DNA of 64,000 nucleotides from Aphelenchoides besseyi (Eukaryota; Nematoda; Chromadorea; Rhabditida; Aphelenchoididae): NCBI GenBank assembly GCA_024699855.1, contig JAMPIQ010000001.1, positions 248,001 to 312,000 of the forward strand, read 5' to 3'. Shown piece by piece: positions 54,703 to 64,000 of this stretch (position 1 is its first letter; each line of letters starts with the position of its first letter). The notes under the pieces were generated by a model. It saw only the letters and a program-made list of their open reading frames with translations, ran no database searches and was not told where the DNA came from. The position numbers and the translations under genes were made by a program.

Positions 54703-56661
54703 TTAAGAAAATCCCGACGAAGTTAGAAGGTTGTTGTTCGTTGTCGTAACTCCGGTCGTTTGTCCGTTTTCTTCCAAACGTGCACGTTTCGGTGCACTGG
54801 ACTTGAAGTCGTTGGTGGAGTTGTTGACAATCGGTGGAGTCGAATTCGAAGTGGGACGCGAGAAATTGGCCGAATCGGACAAAGTTCCGGGCGCTGTGCA
54901 AACGGGAAAGAATGAAGTTGTTGAGGATGAAGCGGCAGTTGAGTTTTTGGCCTGATTCTTGAGGTAGTCCTTCTTCATGTCCAACAACATCCGCTTATTA
55001 TGCGCGGTGAGAACGAGCGATCGAACTGCTTCAATGTTTGCGTCTATCTCCATTAGGTCTTTGGTTTGTTTCCACTGCTTCTGTGACAATCGTTTCAGTT
55101 CATTGGTTGTTGCATCGTTGGCCATGAATCTTCGACTGAAGTTCATCTTTGGATTGTAGAAACGAATGTAAGAAGTTTCGTCGAATGATGTAAACGTCGG
55201 CGTTGAAAAAGACAGCGAAATCTAAAAGATAAGCATTTAAGAAACATTCTACGAAACTTACATCTCTGTCACAAAACGAGAATGTGGGCAGCGAAACGGG
55301 ACTTTCATTTACCACTTCCATTGGCTCATCCAAAATGACCGAAGGCATCGGAGGTGGAGGTTGAAGACTAAAAACATTGCAATTATCCGAAAAGACTGAT
55401 TGATGAACTTACAAATTGGCCGAAGACTGTGGAATGGACGACGCAGAAGAAACGACAAAATCGGTGGTTAAATGCGCTGGAGTTTCTGTACTAGTCGTTG
55501 GAGCAGAGGTTGTTGGAGCCGTTGGATGCGCAGTTGAGTTGCTCGTTCGCGACTTCTCCTCTCGACTCCCATGATTCGAACTGCTACTGTGGTATTTCGG
55601 AGTATTTCGTTGATTTTCTCGATCAGATCTCGATCGTTTGGACGAGTACTCACGATCGTTTCGATCGGAACTTCGATGTCGATCTCTTGAGCTCTGATAG
55701 TGATGCGACGATGTGGATGCTCGATTTGATGAAGATTCACCTAAAAAGTATTTCAATACAATCAAACTAATCTCAAACTACCTCGTGAACTGATATAATG
55801 ATCGCGAGCAGACGACGAGTGACCGTTCACATGTGCATGATCCCGATGTCCACTCGAATTGCCGACTCCAGACGACGATCGATGCTGATTCGTTGGCGTG
55901 TTACTCGAACTACGACCCGTCGATCCGTTTCGACCGCTTTCGCGTTTCATCGACGAATTGCTGATCACGTTCTGACTTGTCGATGGTTGAGCTTGAACCG
56001 ACGAAGACACGTGGACGTTTTGAGAGTTACTGCTACTCAACGGGTTCTTTGTCACGGACGCCGAACTTATCGTTGGCATAGTAGCGGTCGTAGAAATCGT
56101 AGCATCCCCTGAAAACAATTCCTGTCAACGAAAAAATTGATTTTTTAGAGAAATGTTCGAAGATTCAAATTTTTCTTAAAACTCACCATTTTTGCTTATC
56201 GGCGTTGGTGTGGATTGAGATACAACCGATGGCTGCGAAGATCGCACGTTTCGTTGTTCACTTAATTTCTTCTCGTAGGCTCTCCACTCTGCCGGTTTGT
56301 CCCATTGAGATACCTCGGTGACAACGTTGTAGTAATAGCGTTTTCCAGCCGAACTGATTTGCTCCGACCATTGGCCAACTTGTTTGACACGACCAGAAGA
56401 AGGTTTTGGTTTTGATGCCTGAAAGTAGAAGGGTGAATTCGAGTCAAAATCAATTTTTGAGTCGCGGGCATAAGCGTTGGAAAAACAACTTTGAATGCGA
56501 TTTTTGGTCGTTCGGAATTTTTCGTCGAGTGGCTGGCTGTTCGGTTTAGTTAGTTCCAAAGCTCTCACTTCCGATTCCATTCGATTTTTGGGCCAAAACA
56601 AAAAAGACAGAAAATTTGGGCGAACAACTAAACACTTGAACACTCGAATGCTCATTACCAT
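54703..56661 (-). CDS. WAC: WAC-like WW-domain adaptor with coiled coil
   Basis: Exons 56661..56659 (ATG only), 56418..56187, 56108..55782, 55740..55413, 55367..55262 and 55221..54703 sum to 1515 bp, 504 aa. The WW domain is 'VGQWSEQISSAGKRYYYNVV' plus 'TEVSQWDKPAEW', nearly identical in plan to human WAC ('[28 protein letters not shown]'). A long Ser/Asn-rich region with RS-type residues follows ('SSKRSRSDRENQRNTPK'), then the C-terminal coiled coil 'IDANIEAVRSLVLTAHNKRM' matching 'ELKNLRSLVRVCEIQAT'. WAC bridges RNF20/40 (H2B ubiquitination) to RNA polymerase II and acts in autophagy and mTOR signalling. The start ATG is split from the rest by a 240-bp intron; if wrong, translation begins farther upstream. 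Confidence 0.85.
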
Positions 56662-56980
56662 TAGATCCGTCGACTTCTTCTGCGCTGCAGTTTCATGGTA
56701 TGTTGCCGGAAACAGTGATTTTCGTAGATCTCCAACGTCAATAGTGGCCGTTGTCGTAATCGGGGTGAACACACGAGAGAGACAGCGTCGGAACGAACGG
56801 AAGACGAAGCAAAAAGGGCAAGAACACACACACCAACCAACCGCTGCAGCCGACTGGTGTTGTGCTCCCGACTCAATTGGACACTTCAACGGCTGCGAGC
56901 TGCCGGCGCCATTTCAAACTGCAATTTCAGATTTTGCGTTTTATTCTACAACCGCATTACAATTGTGAACGAGATAAATT

Positions 56981-57556
56981 CTAATTCTTGTTCGAAGTAT
57001 TGGCAAATATCTCGTTCTCTTTTAACGGAATGTTAGCCGCTGGCGCAACGAAGAATCCTTCCACTTGTTCTGAAGTGTTGGCAAAGATCTGAAACGCTCG
57101 CCATTAATAGCTATTTTGTTTGCTGCTTACTTGTTGCTTGTCAGGTAACACCGGTTCATCTTCTCGCAATGGGCAGTCAATGAGCTCCTCGACTATGCTG
57201 TACAATGGTTCCACACCCTTAAAATCAGGTTTTTACTTCTTATTTTTCTTTAACTTACCGTTGTATCGACTTCAAATATGCGATTTGCTAAGCAGATTTC
57301 TTCGCGCAACGCCTCCACCTCGCCAACGCTTTTAAATCGCAGTCCTGCCAATCGCTCCAATTTGATCAACATCTCGCGATCCAAACGAACCGAATCCACA
57401 AAGTTTGTTGGCAAATTCGAGCTCTGCAAGCTCTTTGTAAATCTCATACGTCAAAATACTCACCATCTTATTCCTCGACTTCGAACAAAGTCGTATGGCC
57501 ATTGAGCACATGCGTTGAAATCGTCCAATTGCCGGGGGTAAGATCAACCGTTGCAT
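56981..57556 (-). CDS. GATC: GatC, mitochondrial Glu-tRNA(Gln) amidotransferase subunit C
   Basis: Four exons (57556..57464, 57423..57259, 57217..57131, 57088..56981) sum to 453 bp, 150 aa. A basic presequence 'MQRLILPPAIGRFQRMCSMA' fits mitochondrial import. The GatC core follows: 'MLIKLERLAGLRFKSVGEVE', 'EVDTTGVEPLYSIVEEL', 'CPLREDEPV', 'EGFFVAPAANIPL'. GatC is the small subunit bracing GatA and GatB in the enzyme that converts Glu-tRNA(Gln) to Gln-tRNA(Gln) in mitochondria. The ATG at 57556 is chosen because the frame above it lacks ATG. Head-to-head with the CSN7-like gene, 181 bp between starts. Confidence 0.93.
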
Positions 57557-57737
57557 ATCGACCAATAGATTTAAATTACTATTGGAGTAGCTGAACAGAG
57601 TTCTTCATAGTAACTCGTCGCTTAACTCTCTTGATCGACTCAATTTTCTCCTTTCGCGTACTTTCGGGCGCATTTGAACCGAGGTTTGGAGAATTGAACA
57701 AGATTTCACGTTTTTAGTTTCTGTTTACTGTCTTAGA

Positions 57738-58305
57738 ATGAACACTTTCGTACGTGAAGCAATCGTCGGTTTAGTCCAAAAATCTCCGGTGATCACGTAT
57801 GCCGATTTGCATGGAGTTCTGGGAACGAAGACCGACCGTGAGCTGGAAGACGGCCTCATCGAAGCGATCTACGACGGGACTATTGATGTAAGTTGGACAA
57901 GTTTTGAAGTTGCATTTGACTCCATTATAGGGACGATTAGATCCAAAACAACAAACTCTGGAGGTCAGGAACTGGCAGGCTTCAGTGCCCGACTCAAACC
58001 AATGGTTGTTCATTAAGTCGGAACTCAACGAGTGGATCAATCACACCAAGGACTTGCTGGTGAATTTGAACGAGACCGCAAGAGCGTAAGTTAATTTTAA
58101 AATTACGACTTATATTCCACATTTCAGTTCCAATCAACGAGCAATGTACAACAAAGAAGCGGACGAAGCGCACGAAAAGGAAATCGAAAATCAACGTGAA
58201 CAGCTTCAGAGCACAAACAAGAATCCGACTGCCGATGCCGAGAATCGAAGTTCGAGTGTTCGAAATGGCGCATCATCACGACGCAAAATAGTTCGAAAGA
58301 TGTGA
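57738..58305 (+). CDS. CSN7: CSN7-like COP9 signalosome subunit, short form
   Basis: Three exons (57738..57887, 57931..58085, 58128..58305) sum to 483 bp, 160 aa. The winged-helix end of a PCI domain is clear: 'ITYADLHGVLGTKTDRELED' and 'LIEAIYDGTIDGRLDPKQQ' match human '[20 protein letters not shown]' and '[20 protein letters not shown]'. A coiled-coil tail follows ('ELNEWINHTKDLLVNLNETA'). About 90 residues of N-terminal PCI helices present in human CSN7 are missing; either an upstream exon was missed or the protein is truly short. CSN7 binds CSN6/CSN8 in the cullin-deneddylating complex. eIF3m is a weaker alternative. Confidence 0.8.
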
Positions 58306-58508
58306 TGGGTTCGGTACCTTTCGTATTCTATCGTGTCTTATTGTTCTCAATTTCTGTAATCCAGTGCACTCAATCACGTTGTTTTTAATGGCTGATAAAT
58401 GGATGAACAATTGAGATTGCAAATGCATTTTATGATCAACAGAATATTTGAAAGGAATAAAGGAAGTGAGATGTTGAGTTGGCAGTGATCGGGAACTTCC
58501 GATGACGA

Positions 58509-58905
58509 TTACAAGAAGATTTCATCTGATGACCGAGTTACTTTGTTATCTCGAATACAAAAATGCGGCCAACGTTCACGACCATCTACAGGTCTTTCGC
58601 ATCGATAACCTTCCGGACACTTGCAACCTAAAAAATTGCTGTCAGATACGATGCTTGAAACAGAGAGCTTTTGACGTCATCCAGAGTCATAACACTTACG
58701 TCTAGGTATCCATTCCTCGTCGAGATTTGGTCGAACCAAATTCGCTTAAACAGGAGGATAGAAATGAGAGTAAAAGCTACTTACGAATTTGAACAAAAAA
58801 GTCTCGACCGTACTGGAAAATCGGTTTGGATTCCACTTCTTGAACCGTTGAGATGATTATTCCAAAAAAGGTCAGAAAGAAGAAAATCGAACGGCGTTCG
58901 ACCAT
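58509..58905 (-). CDS. Small secreted cysteine-containing protein, 94 aa
   Basis: Three exons (58905..58785, 58744..58700, 58627..58509) sum to 285 bp with exact phases and 40-72-bp introns. It starts with 'MVERRSIFFFLTFFGIIIST', a signal peptide probably cut after 'VES'. The mature protein is about 70 aa and carries four Cys in 'RRCKCPEGYRCERPVDGRER' and 'WPHFCIRDN'. No paralogue or family recognised; the short Cys module could be a toxin-like, hormone-like or inhibitor fold, which the sequence alone cannot decide. Tail-to-tail with the CSN7-like gene. Confidence 0.7.
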
Positions 58906-59479
58906 CTTCTCAATTTGTGTCCAAGCGTCTAAATCGGGCACCACGACGACGTTCCGCTGACGCACCTTCGATTTCGAAAACTTCCGAATTCGTTGCGGGG
59001 GATGACGAGGAAGAAGCGCAATGGATTGAAGTGGGCGGGGAAATGAGTCAGAGTCCGAAAACGCTCACCGCAACAACTTGATATATTACTCATAAGCGCT
59101 GTACTGGCGAGATCAACTAGCAACTGTAGAGTCTATTCAAACTGATGTTTTTCAAATGCTTTCTCAATCAACTGCGCACAAATTAACTCCTAACATCTGT
59201 TCCCAATGAATCCCATTGGAGAGCGAATGATCGTCATTGAAAAATATTCGAAATTTGTTTACAACAAGCGAGTCAATCAATTCACCAGTTGCAAAAATCG
59301 AAACTTCATTTGCTGAACTGAATATAAGCACAACCATGTTTACGGTCATATCTTTACTTATAGCGGTTGTCTGACGCTTGTTTTCATGTCGTTGAACTTC
59401 CAATATCTCTAACAACAATTTCCGCCTGAGATTTCATGACCTTGGATTTTCTACTCTTTTTTTTATAGAATTTTAAGTC
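58906..59479. other. Intergenic
   Basis: Promoter side of the small secreted gene and unassigned DNA up to the old repeat copy. A short minus frame (59164-59418) has no motif. Confidence 0.4.
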
Positions 59480-60380
59480 AATCACTAGAATCACGTAGAC
59501 ATCAAATTTGCCATCATACGACCACTTACTATAAACTTATCAGAACATTGCATACTTGAAAATCCTTTAACAATGAGATCACGATTTAAACTATAAAAAC
59601 TATTAAGAATTGATCTATGACTGCTAAAAACATTGTACTTCAAACACAAATAATACAAAGAAATTTCCTGGAAATACATTAGACGAAAATACCAACTATC
59701 CGACATCAACGTCTGTAAGGTCAACTTCCGAAATCTGTAGCTTAAGAACTATTAACCACTGATGCGTGTGATTGACAGAAAAACTATACGCACTAACCAA
59801 CTCAAAATCATGTAAGTAGCAAGCAAATTCGATAAAGCAAAACCGAACTATAATCAATACACTTACTAGCCATTTCCTCTTATGTCACGTTTAACACGCA
59901 AATCGATGTAGTTCGGAGATGCTGCCAACAAACAGTGCTTATATTATATCAATAAAAATCCAATAGAGTGGCTATATAACAAGTTCAAACTCGTAGCCAG
60001 AATATCACTGAGAGAAATATACGTTCTATCTAAAGTCGAACAATTTGGCAAAAATTGCAAAACTTTGTAGAATCCTTTTCGCTTATATAGCGATGAGCTT
60101 TAGTTTGGCACACTTATTAAAGTGCTAATAAGAATAAAAATCTATACGTTTAAAGATCTGGAGTTGACCGGGAACCAAATTTGAATCAAAAACCTACTCA
60201 AAAATCGGGTTCTACAAGTTGACTCTAACAACGATACTTGATCACAATCACTGTAATTCGCAGAAACTACTACACAGTACCCTGGCAATTCATGTTGTCA
60301 ATTGTGATGATGCAAGTTTAATGACCTTTAAAGCAATTTGTTCGAACCACAGAACCATTAATGAAAACTTGTAGGAACTT
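59480..60380. repeat. Dispersed repeat family, copy C (old, diverged)
   Basis: Aligns over its length to copies A and B but with many substitutions and small indels. Anchor matches: 'atcacgtagacatcaaattt' near 59490 (B: 'cacgtagactccaaaatt'), 'gtcaacttccgaaatct', 'aaatcgatgta.ttcgga', 'gtgcttatattatatca', 'tggctatataacaagttcaaactcgtagc', and 'tggcacactt.ttaa.g'. This shows the family has been active or copied at very different times. Confidence 0.75.
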
Positions 60381-60889
60381 CAGATTCGTGTTCTTTCATT
60401 AAGCCATTGCTTTCAAAACAAGAAGAACGTAAATTACTTTTGGTGGCTATTAAACACATTCACATATAGGAATCGGGATCTCAATTTGCACTGCTTGTCT
60501 CGAATCGTTCAAACACCTTCTCAGTTGCTCACCAACGGCCTATCTAACCGCTGCAATCAGAACAATCAAAGAATTGCAAGAGTGATTTCACCAAAAACTG
60601 AAATTACAGGACAAAGAGAAAAACCATATTGAATGATTAAAACCACCAATGGGCACTAGTAAAAGACCTTGCGGTGCCATTGATTGCTGTTTTTAATTTT
60701 GAACATCGGATTGCTTTTGGACATTTAGTTATGTGCAAAGTGTAGTAGTCGATGGAAATTCGTGCTACGAGAATAAAATTTCGTTTTTCTTCTAATGTCA
60801 ACTTCAATCCAACTCTTATTGGCGTGAAAATTGTTTGATTGTAGTAGTCGCTTATAATAAATAGAATCGGATTAGAATTTGGTCGTTAA
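60381..60889. other. Region between repeat copy C and the Gypsy relic
   Basis: AT-rich, no frame of note and no structure I can name. May include remnants of the retroelement's upstream pol region too decayed to read. Confidence 0.35.
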
Positions 60890-62464
60890 ACTCTCACAAG
60901 ATTTAATTTGCATACAAGCGTCTTGTATTTGATGCAACGCGATCCAAATGGCCGAGAACGAACTCTCTTCCACATGGCCAAGACTCTCAATTATGCGCAG
61001 AAACGTTATAGCAAATAGAGAAGGAAGCACTGGCACTGGTTACCGCCGTTGAGCGCTTTTACAAGTACGTTTGGGGCAAACGATTTATTTTGCTTACAAA
61101 TCATCAACCACTTGTGGCGCGTTTCAAAACGGTCAACGCCCCCGGTCTCCGTCAGCGCACCGTCAACCGCCTCCGAAGATGGGCGCTGCGATTGATTGGC
61201 TACGACTTCAACATTGAGTACGTCAAAACTGCTGATTTCGGCTACGCCGATGGTTTGTCACGTCTAATCGAAGACGCACGACAAGAAGCCGACCCTGAAA
61301 CGGAAGAAGTCATAGTGGCATTTCACGAAGAAGAACCGTTCGCTCAATGGATCCTAACGGATGTCCAAACTCGCATCCAAGAAGAAACCGTCAAAGACAA
61401 GTTACTCCGAGCTGTCATCAAGAAACACGAAACGAACTCCTGGTCGTCAACTGATCGATGCGCCAGTCAGCTCCAAGCTTTTTACAAGTTTCGAGCTTTA
61501 ATCCACGTTACTAATGGCATTTTGCAGATTGGCGATCGAGTCGTGATCCCAATGCCCCTTCGCAAAAGAATGCTCTACATGCTTCACCGCGGCCATCTCG
61601 GAATCGGCAAGATGCGCCGCTACGCTCGGGAGTACGTTTACTGGCCAAGGATCGACTCGGAAATCGAAGAACATGTCCGAACGTGCAAATCGTGCATTAC
61701 CGCCGCCAAGGATCCGGTAAAAGCCCTTTTGCGACCCTGGCATCCAACCACCCGGCCGTGGCAACAAGTTCGTCTGGATTTTGCTGAACCAATCCAAGGT
61801 AAATGAATAGTAATTGGTGTCGACTCTTTCAGCAAGTTCGTCGAAACTGACATCACATCCAGCACCACCTCACAAATTGTCATCGATTTCCTGACTGCCT
61901 ACTTCGTGCGTTATGGCAAATGCAATGTTTTAATGATCGACAATTCTGTGGCCGATGGGACGTCAACCACATGACATCGCCCGTCTATCACCCGCAGAGC
62001 AACGGACTAGCCGAACGAATGGTCGATACAATCAAACGCGGGCTGATCAAGCATGCACAATTTCCGCTGATGCACACACTTCAAGAAACGCTATTTGTTC
62101 AACGATTCCTTCCATCCAACTCAACACCGGAAGGCAAGCCACCTGCCAAAGTTTTCTTCAACAGACCAATCAAGAAACCACTGGACGCAATTCGCCAACT
62201 CTCAAAAAAAAGAGAAGGAGAGATGGGAGCAAACGAGGACAAGAGCCGAACCAAAGTGGACTTCGACCGTTATCACGGAGCTTGAGATCGCAAACTGGAA
62301 GCAAAGTCACGTTCGATTCGCACAAAGGACGTCTTTTCGTGAAAACCATCAAAGCGTTTTATGGTCAAGTCATCGTCGCCATTCGAACTTCCGAAGGATC
62401 GAAACGATGTCACGTCAATCAAATCCTTAACCGTGCCTCCATTCCCAGTGATTCCGAATTGTAA
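60890..62464 (+). mobile_element. Degenerate Ty3/Gypsy retrotransposon pol relic
   Basis: Begins inside the reverse transcriptase end ('RDPNGRERTLFHMAKTLNYA'), shifts frame near 61015, then reads RNase H ('EKEALALVTAVERFYKYVWG', 'LLTNHQPLVARF', 'FNIEYVKTADFGYADGLSRL'), the integrase HHCC zinc finger ('LHRGHLGIGKMRRY', 'HVRTCKSC'), a TGA at 61804-61806, integrase core fragments ('GVDSFSKFVETDI') and, in another frame from about 61970, 'SPVYHPQSNGLAERMVDTIK'. The chromodomain-side tail reads 'KGRLFVKTIKAFYGQVIVA'. gag, protease and most of RT are missing. 5'-truncated with several frameshifts, hence inactive. Confidence 0.88.
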
Positions 62465-63120
62465 TCCATTTCTGTCCTCCCCTTCCTCCGCCGTTAACCT
62501 CTCGTGTGTTCCGTACGCTTAATTTCAATTGTTTTGCTCTATATTATCCTCAACCGTTCCTTAATTCAAATTGAATTCCTGTATTTTTTTATTGTCAGAT
62601 TATTCCTGCTCTAAACCCGAAGCCTTCGTCCCACTAAATTGTTATACGCGATCAACACTTCACCCGGTCTTTCTCAATTGTCCCGGCACCTCAAGTCCGA
62701 CTTGACTCCGCCATTACACGTCAGAGTAGTTCACGGCCTTCCATTGAACAAGACCACGGTTAAGTCTTGTGGTGACCTCCGATGGTTGAAAACGGTTAGA
62801 ACCAGACGAGCGGTGAACGGTCATTCGACGGATATCCGACTCCACGGACGCAGTGGGACTTGCCCTTGCTCTTCCTCTTGCCTCAGGGCACCGGGCCTCT
62901 TCTTTTAGACGGAGAGAAGTTGTTGTGACCGCCGCTCGAAATCACGACTTTGTTCGCCCGCCACTTCCTGCCAAGATTTTCTGATCCTTTTCTGTGCCGT
63001 TCTTTTTCCTCCCGCTTCGGGGACGGCTTGTAAGCGATTACTGATCTCTCGTTGTTTTGTTTTATTATTTTTTCCCTTAATAAACGTTCCCTTCTATCCG
63101 AGGGCTCGACCTAACAATAT
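62465..63120. repeat. Possible 3' untranslated region and LTR of the Gypsy relic
   Basis: Directly after the pol relic the sequence becomes GC- and pyrimidine-rich (62465-63050), unlike neighbouring DNA, with TTAATAAACG (a polyadenylation-type signal) near 63077. No matching 5' copy exists in the window, so the LTR edges cannot be set. A frame at 62639-62908 has no motif. Confidence 0.4.
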
Positions 63121-64000
63121 TACGCTGTGAGATTCTTCGCGATTGTCAGATTTCTCTCATTACTTGTTGTGTAAATTGCTAACTGTGCAAATACACTTAC
63201 TATGCTATCTACTGTAGATACAATCAACTGTCATTGATCATCTGCTTTGATCTTCGGAAATGTTCTCTGCAACTTTGAGTCTCTTAACATTCAATAATAA
63301 ATGATTGTCCGTTTAACGTCATTTGTTGCTCCAGTAAAATCTATCGTTAGTCAAAGCAAGAAATAATAGCTTTCCAACACAAAATCAAATTACCGTTTCA
63401 ACGATAATTGACATGAATTCTTGTTTCCATCTGTCGGTTGCTTTCAGTCATTCTGGTCTTCAAATCTCAGTTTCCCGTTTTTTTTGAACCACAACATCGA
63501 CTGAGTACTCGAACAGCAAACTGCAAAGCAAATTTCATTGTTTTCCATTGACTTACTGTTTCTACTGAGTGTCCCAGCAAAACCGGAAGATTTTGAGCGC
63601 TTATTTCTCGGCGATTTCTAAACCGTTTTTTTATGCGGTTTTTTGTTGTTGATAAATAAGACTGGGAATTTTTGTTTGGCGTCGAAGAAAGTTGCAAAAT
63701 TCTATCGGATTGGCTCGAAAATTGCATCTTGGCCAAATGATGCAGAGTTAGACGAAATTTTCCACTGACGAGCGTTTTGGACGGTCATTTTTTCCAATTG
63801 TTAATCCGTTAAATCTCAAGACGTTTTCCGTTGTTTTCAATGAGTTTGTGCATTAGTCGTTCAGAATCGTCTACTGCTCGATCAATCAATTTTTGAAACA
63901 AATTTGTAAGGGTTAACGCTTGAAACAAATGAAGCTTGTACGGATGATAACTTCCATTCCGAACAAACACATGATTCAAACTTTTGAGCGGCTTGCCGTT
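63121..64000. other. Right end of window, nothing supported
   Basis: A minus-strand frame at 63736-63467 ('QSDRILQLSSTPNKNSQS') could be an exon but lacks clear splice sites and motif. No other feature is visible. Confidence 0.35.

Noticed and set aside
1..64000. CRISPR arrays, bacterial operons or prophage.
   Set aside because: Introns, splice signals and animal gene families run throughout; no short regularly spaced repeats were seen.

Overview
The window looks like a compact, intron-rich animal nuclear genome, most probably a nematode. Introns are mostly 38-50 bp with GTAAGT-type donors and TTTCAG/TTTAG acceptors. An SLC17-type transporter has the 'NFTxICM' first-helix signature I associate with nematodes, and there is a type II transmembrane collagen-olfactomedin protein like UNC-122/COF-2. 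Species and clade cannot be fixed from sequence alone. All exon coordinates below were derived by hand from splice signals and reading-frame phase; for most genes the summed exons give an exact multiple of three, which supports the models.

Layout. 0.4-4.8 kb: a gliomedin/colmedin gene (minus) whose 2.3-kb intron holds a decayed plus-strand gene. 4.8-11.9 kb: a dispersed-repeat copy, an orphan HTH exon, a Ly6-type gene, a small membrane protein and mostly empty DNA. 11.9-19.4 kb: a full FHOD-family formin (21 exons, minus) with an alternative first exon. 19.4-25.5 kb: about 6 kb without a recognisable gene. 25.5-26.9 kb: a sorbin/vinexin-like SH3 protein. 28.2-30.5 kb: a C9orf78/TLS1 homologue head-to-head with a calcium-dead calmodulin-like gene, then a small single-pass protein. 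30.9-35.5 kb: a Treslin/TICRR-like replication gene with an intron-containing tRNA-Ile(UAU) inside one intron.

37.5-47 kb is an accessory island: a young repeat copy, a broken dsRBD gene fragment, and a 26S proteasome PSMD3/Rpn3 gene fragment cut in two by a 7,462-bp Helitron (39109-46570). The Helitron edges are exact: the PSMD3 reading frame rejoins perfectly across the insertion, at an A|T dinucleotide. The Helitron encodes an N-terminal Ulp1-like protease region, a Rep (HUH) domain and a Pif1-type helicase, broken by three single-base frameshifts.

47.4-54.5 kb: five plus-strand genes in close tandem (SLC17-like transporter, unknown 192-aa protein, UBE3D-like, RRP1, MIX23). 54.7-58.9 kb: WAC-like and GatC (minus), a short CSN7-like gene (plus) diverging from GatC, and a small secreted Cys-rich protein (minus). 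59.5-63.1 kb: an old copy of the dispersed repeat and a degenerate Ty3/Gypsy pol relic with possible LTR sequence. The genes are mostly unrelated housekeeping functions: actin assembly and cytoskeletal adaptors (FHOD, sorbin), RNA and ribosome work (C9orf78, RRP1), mitochondria (GatC, MIX23) and ubiquitin/COP9 (UBE3D, WAC, CSN7).
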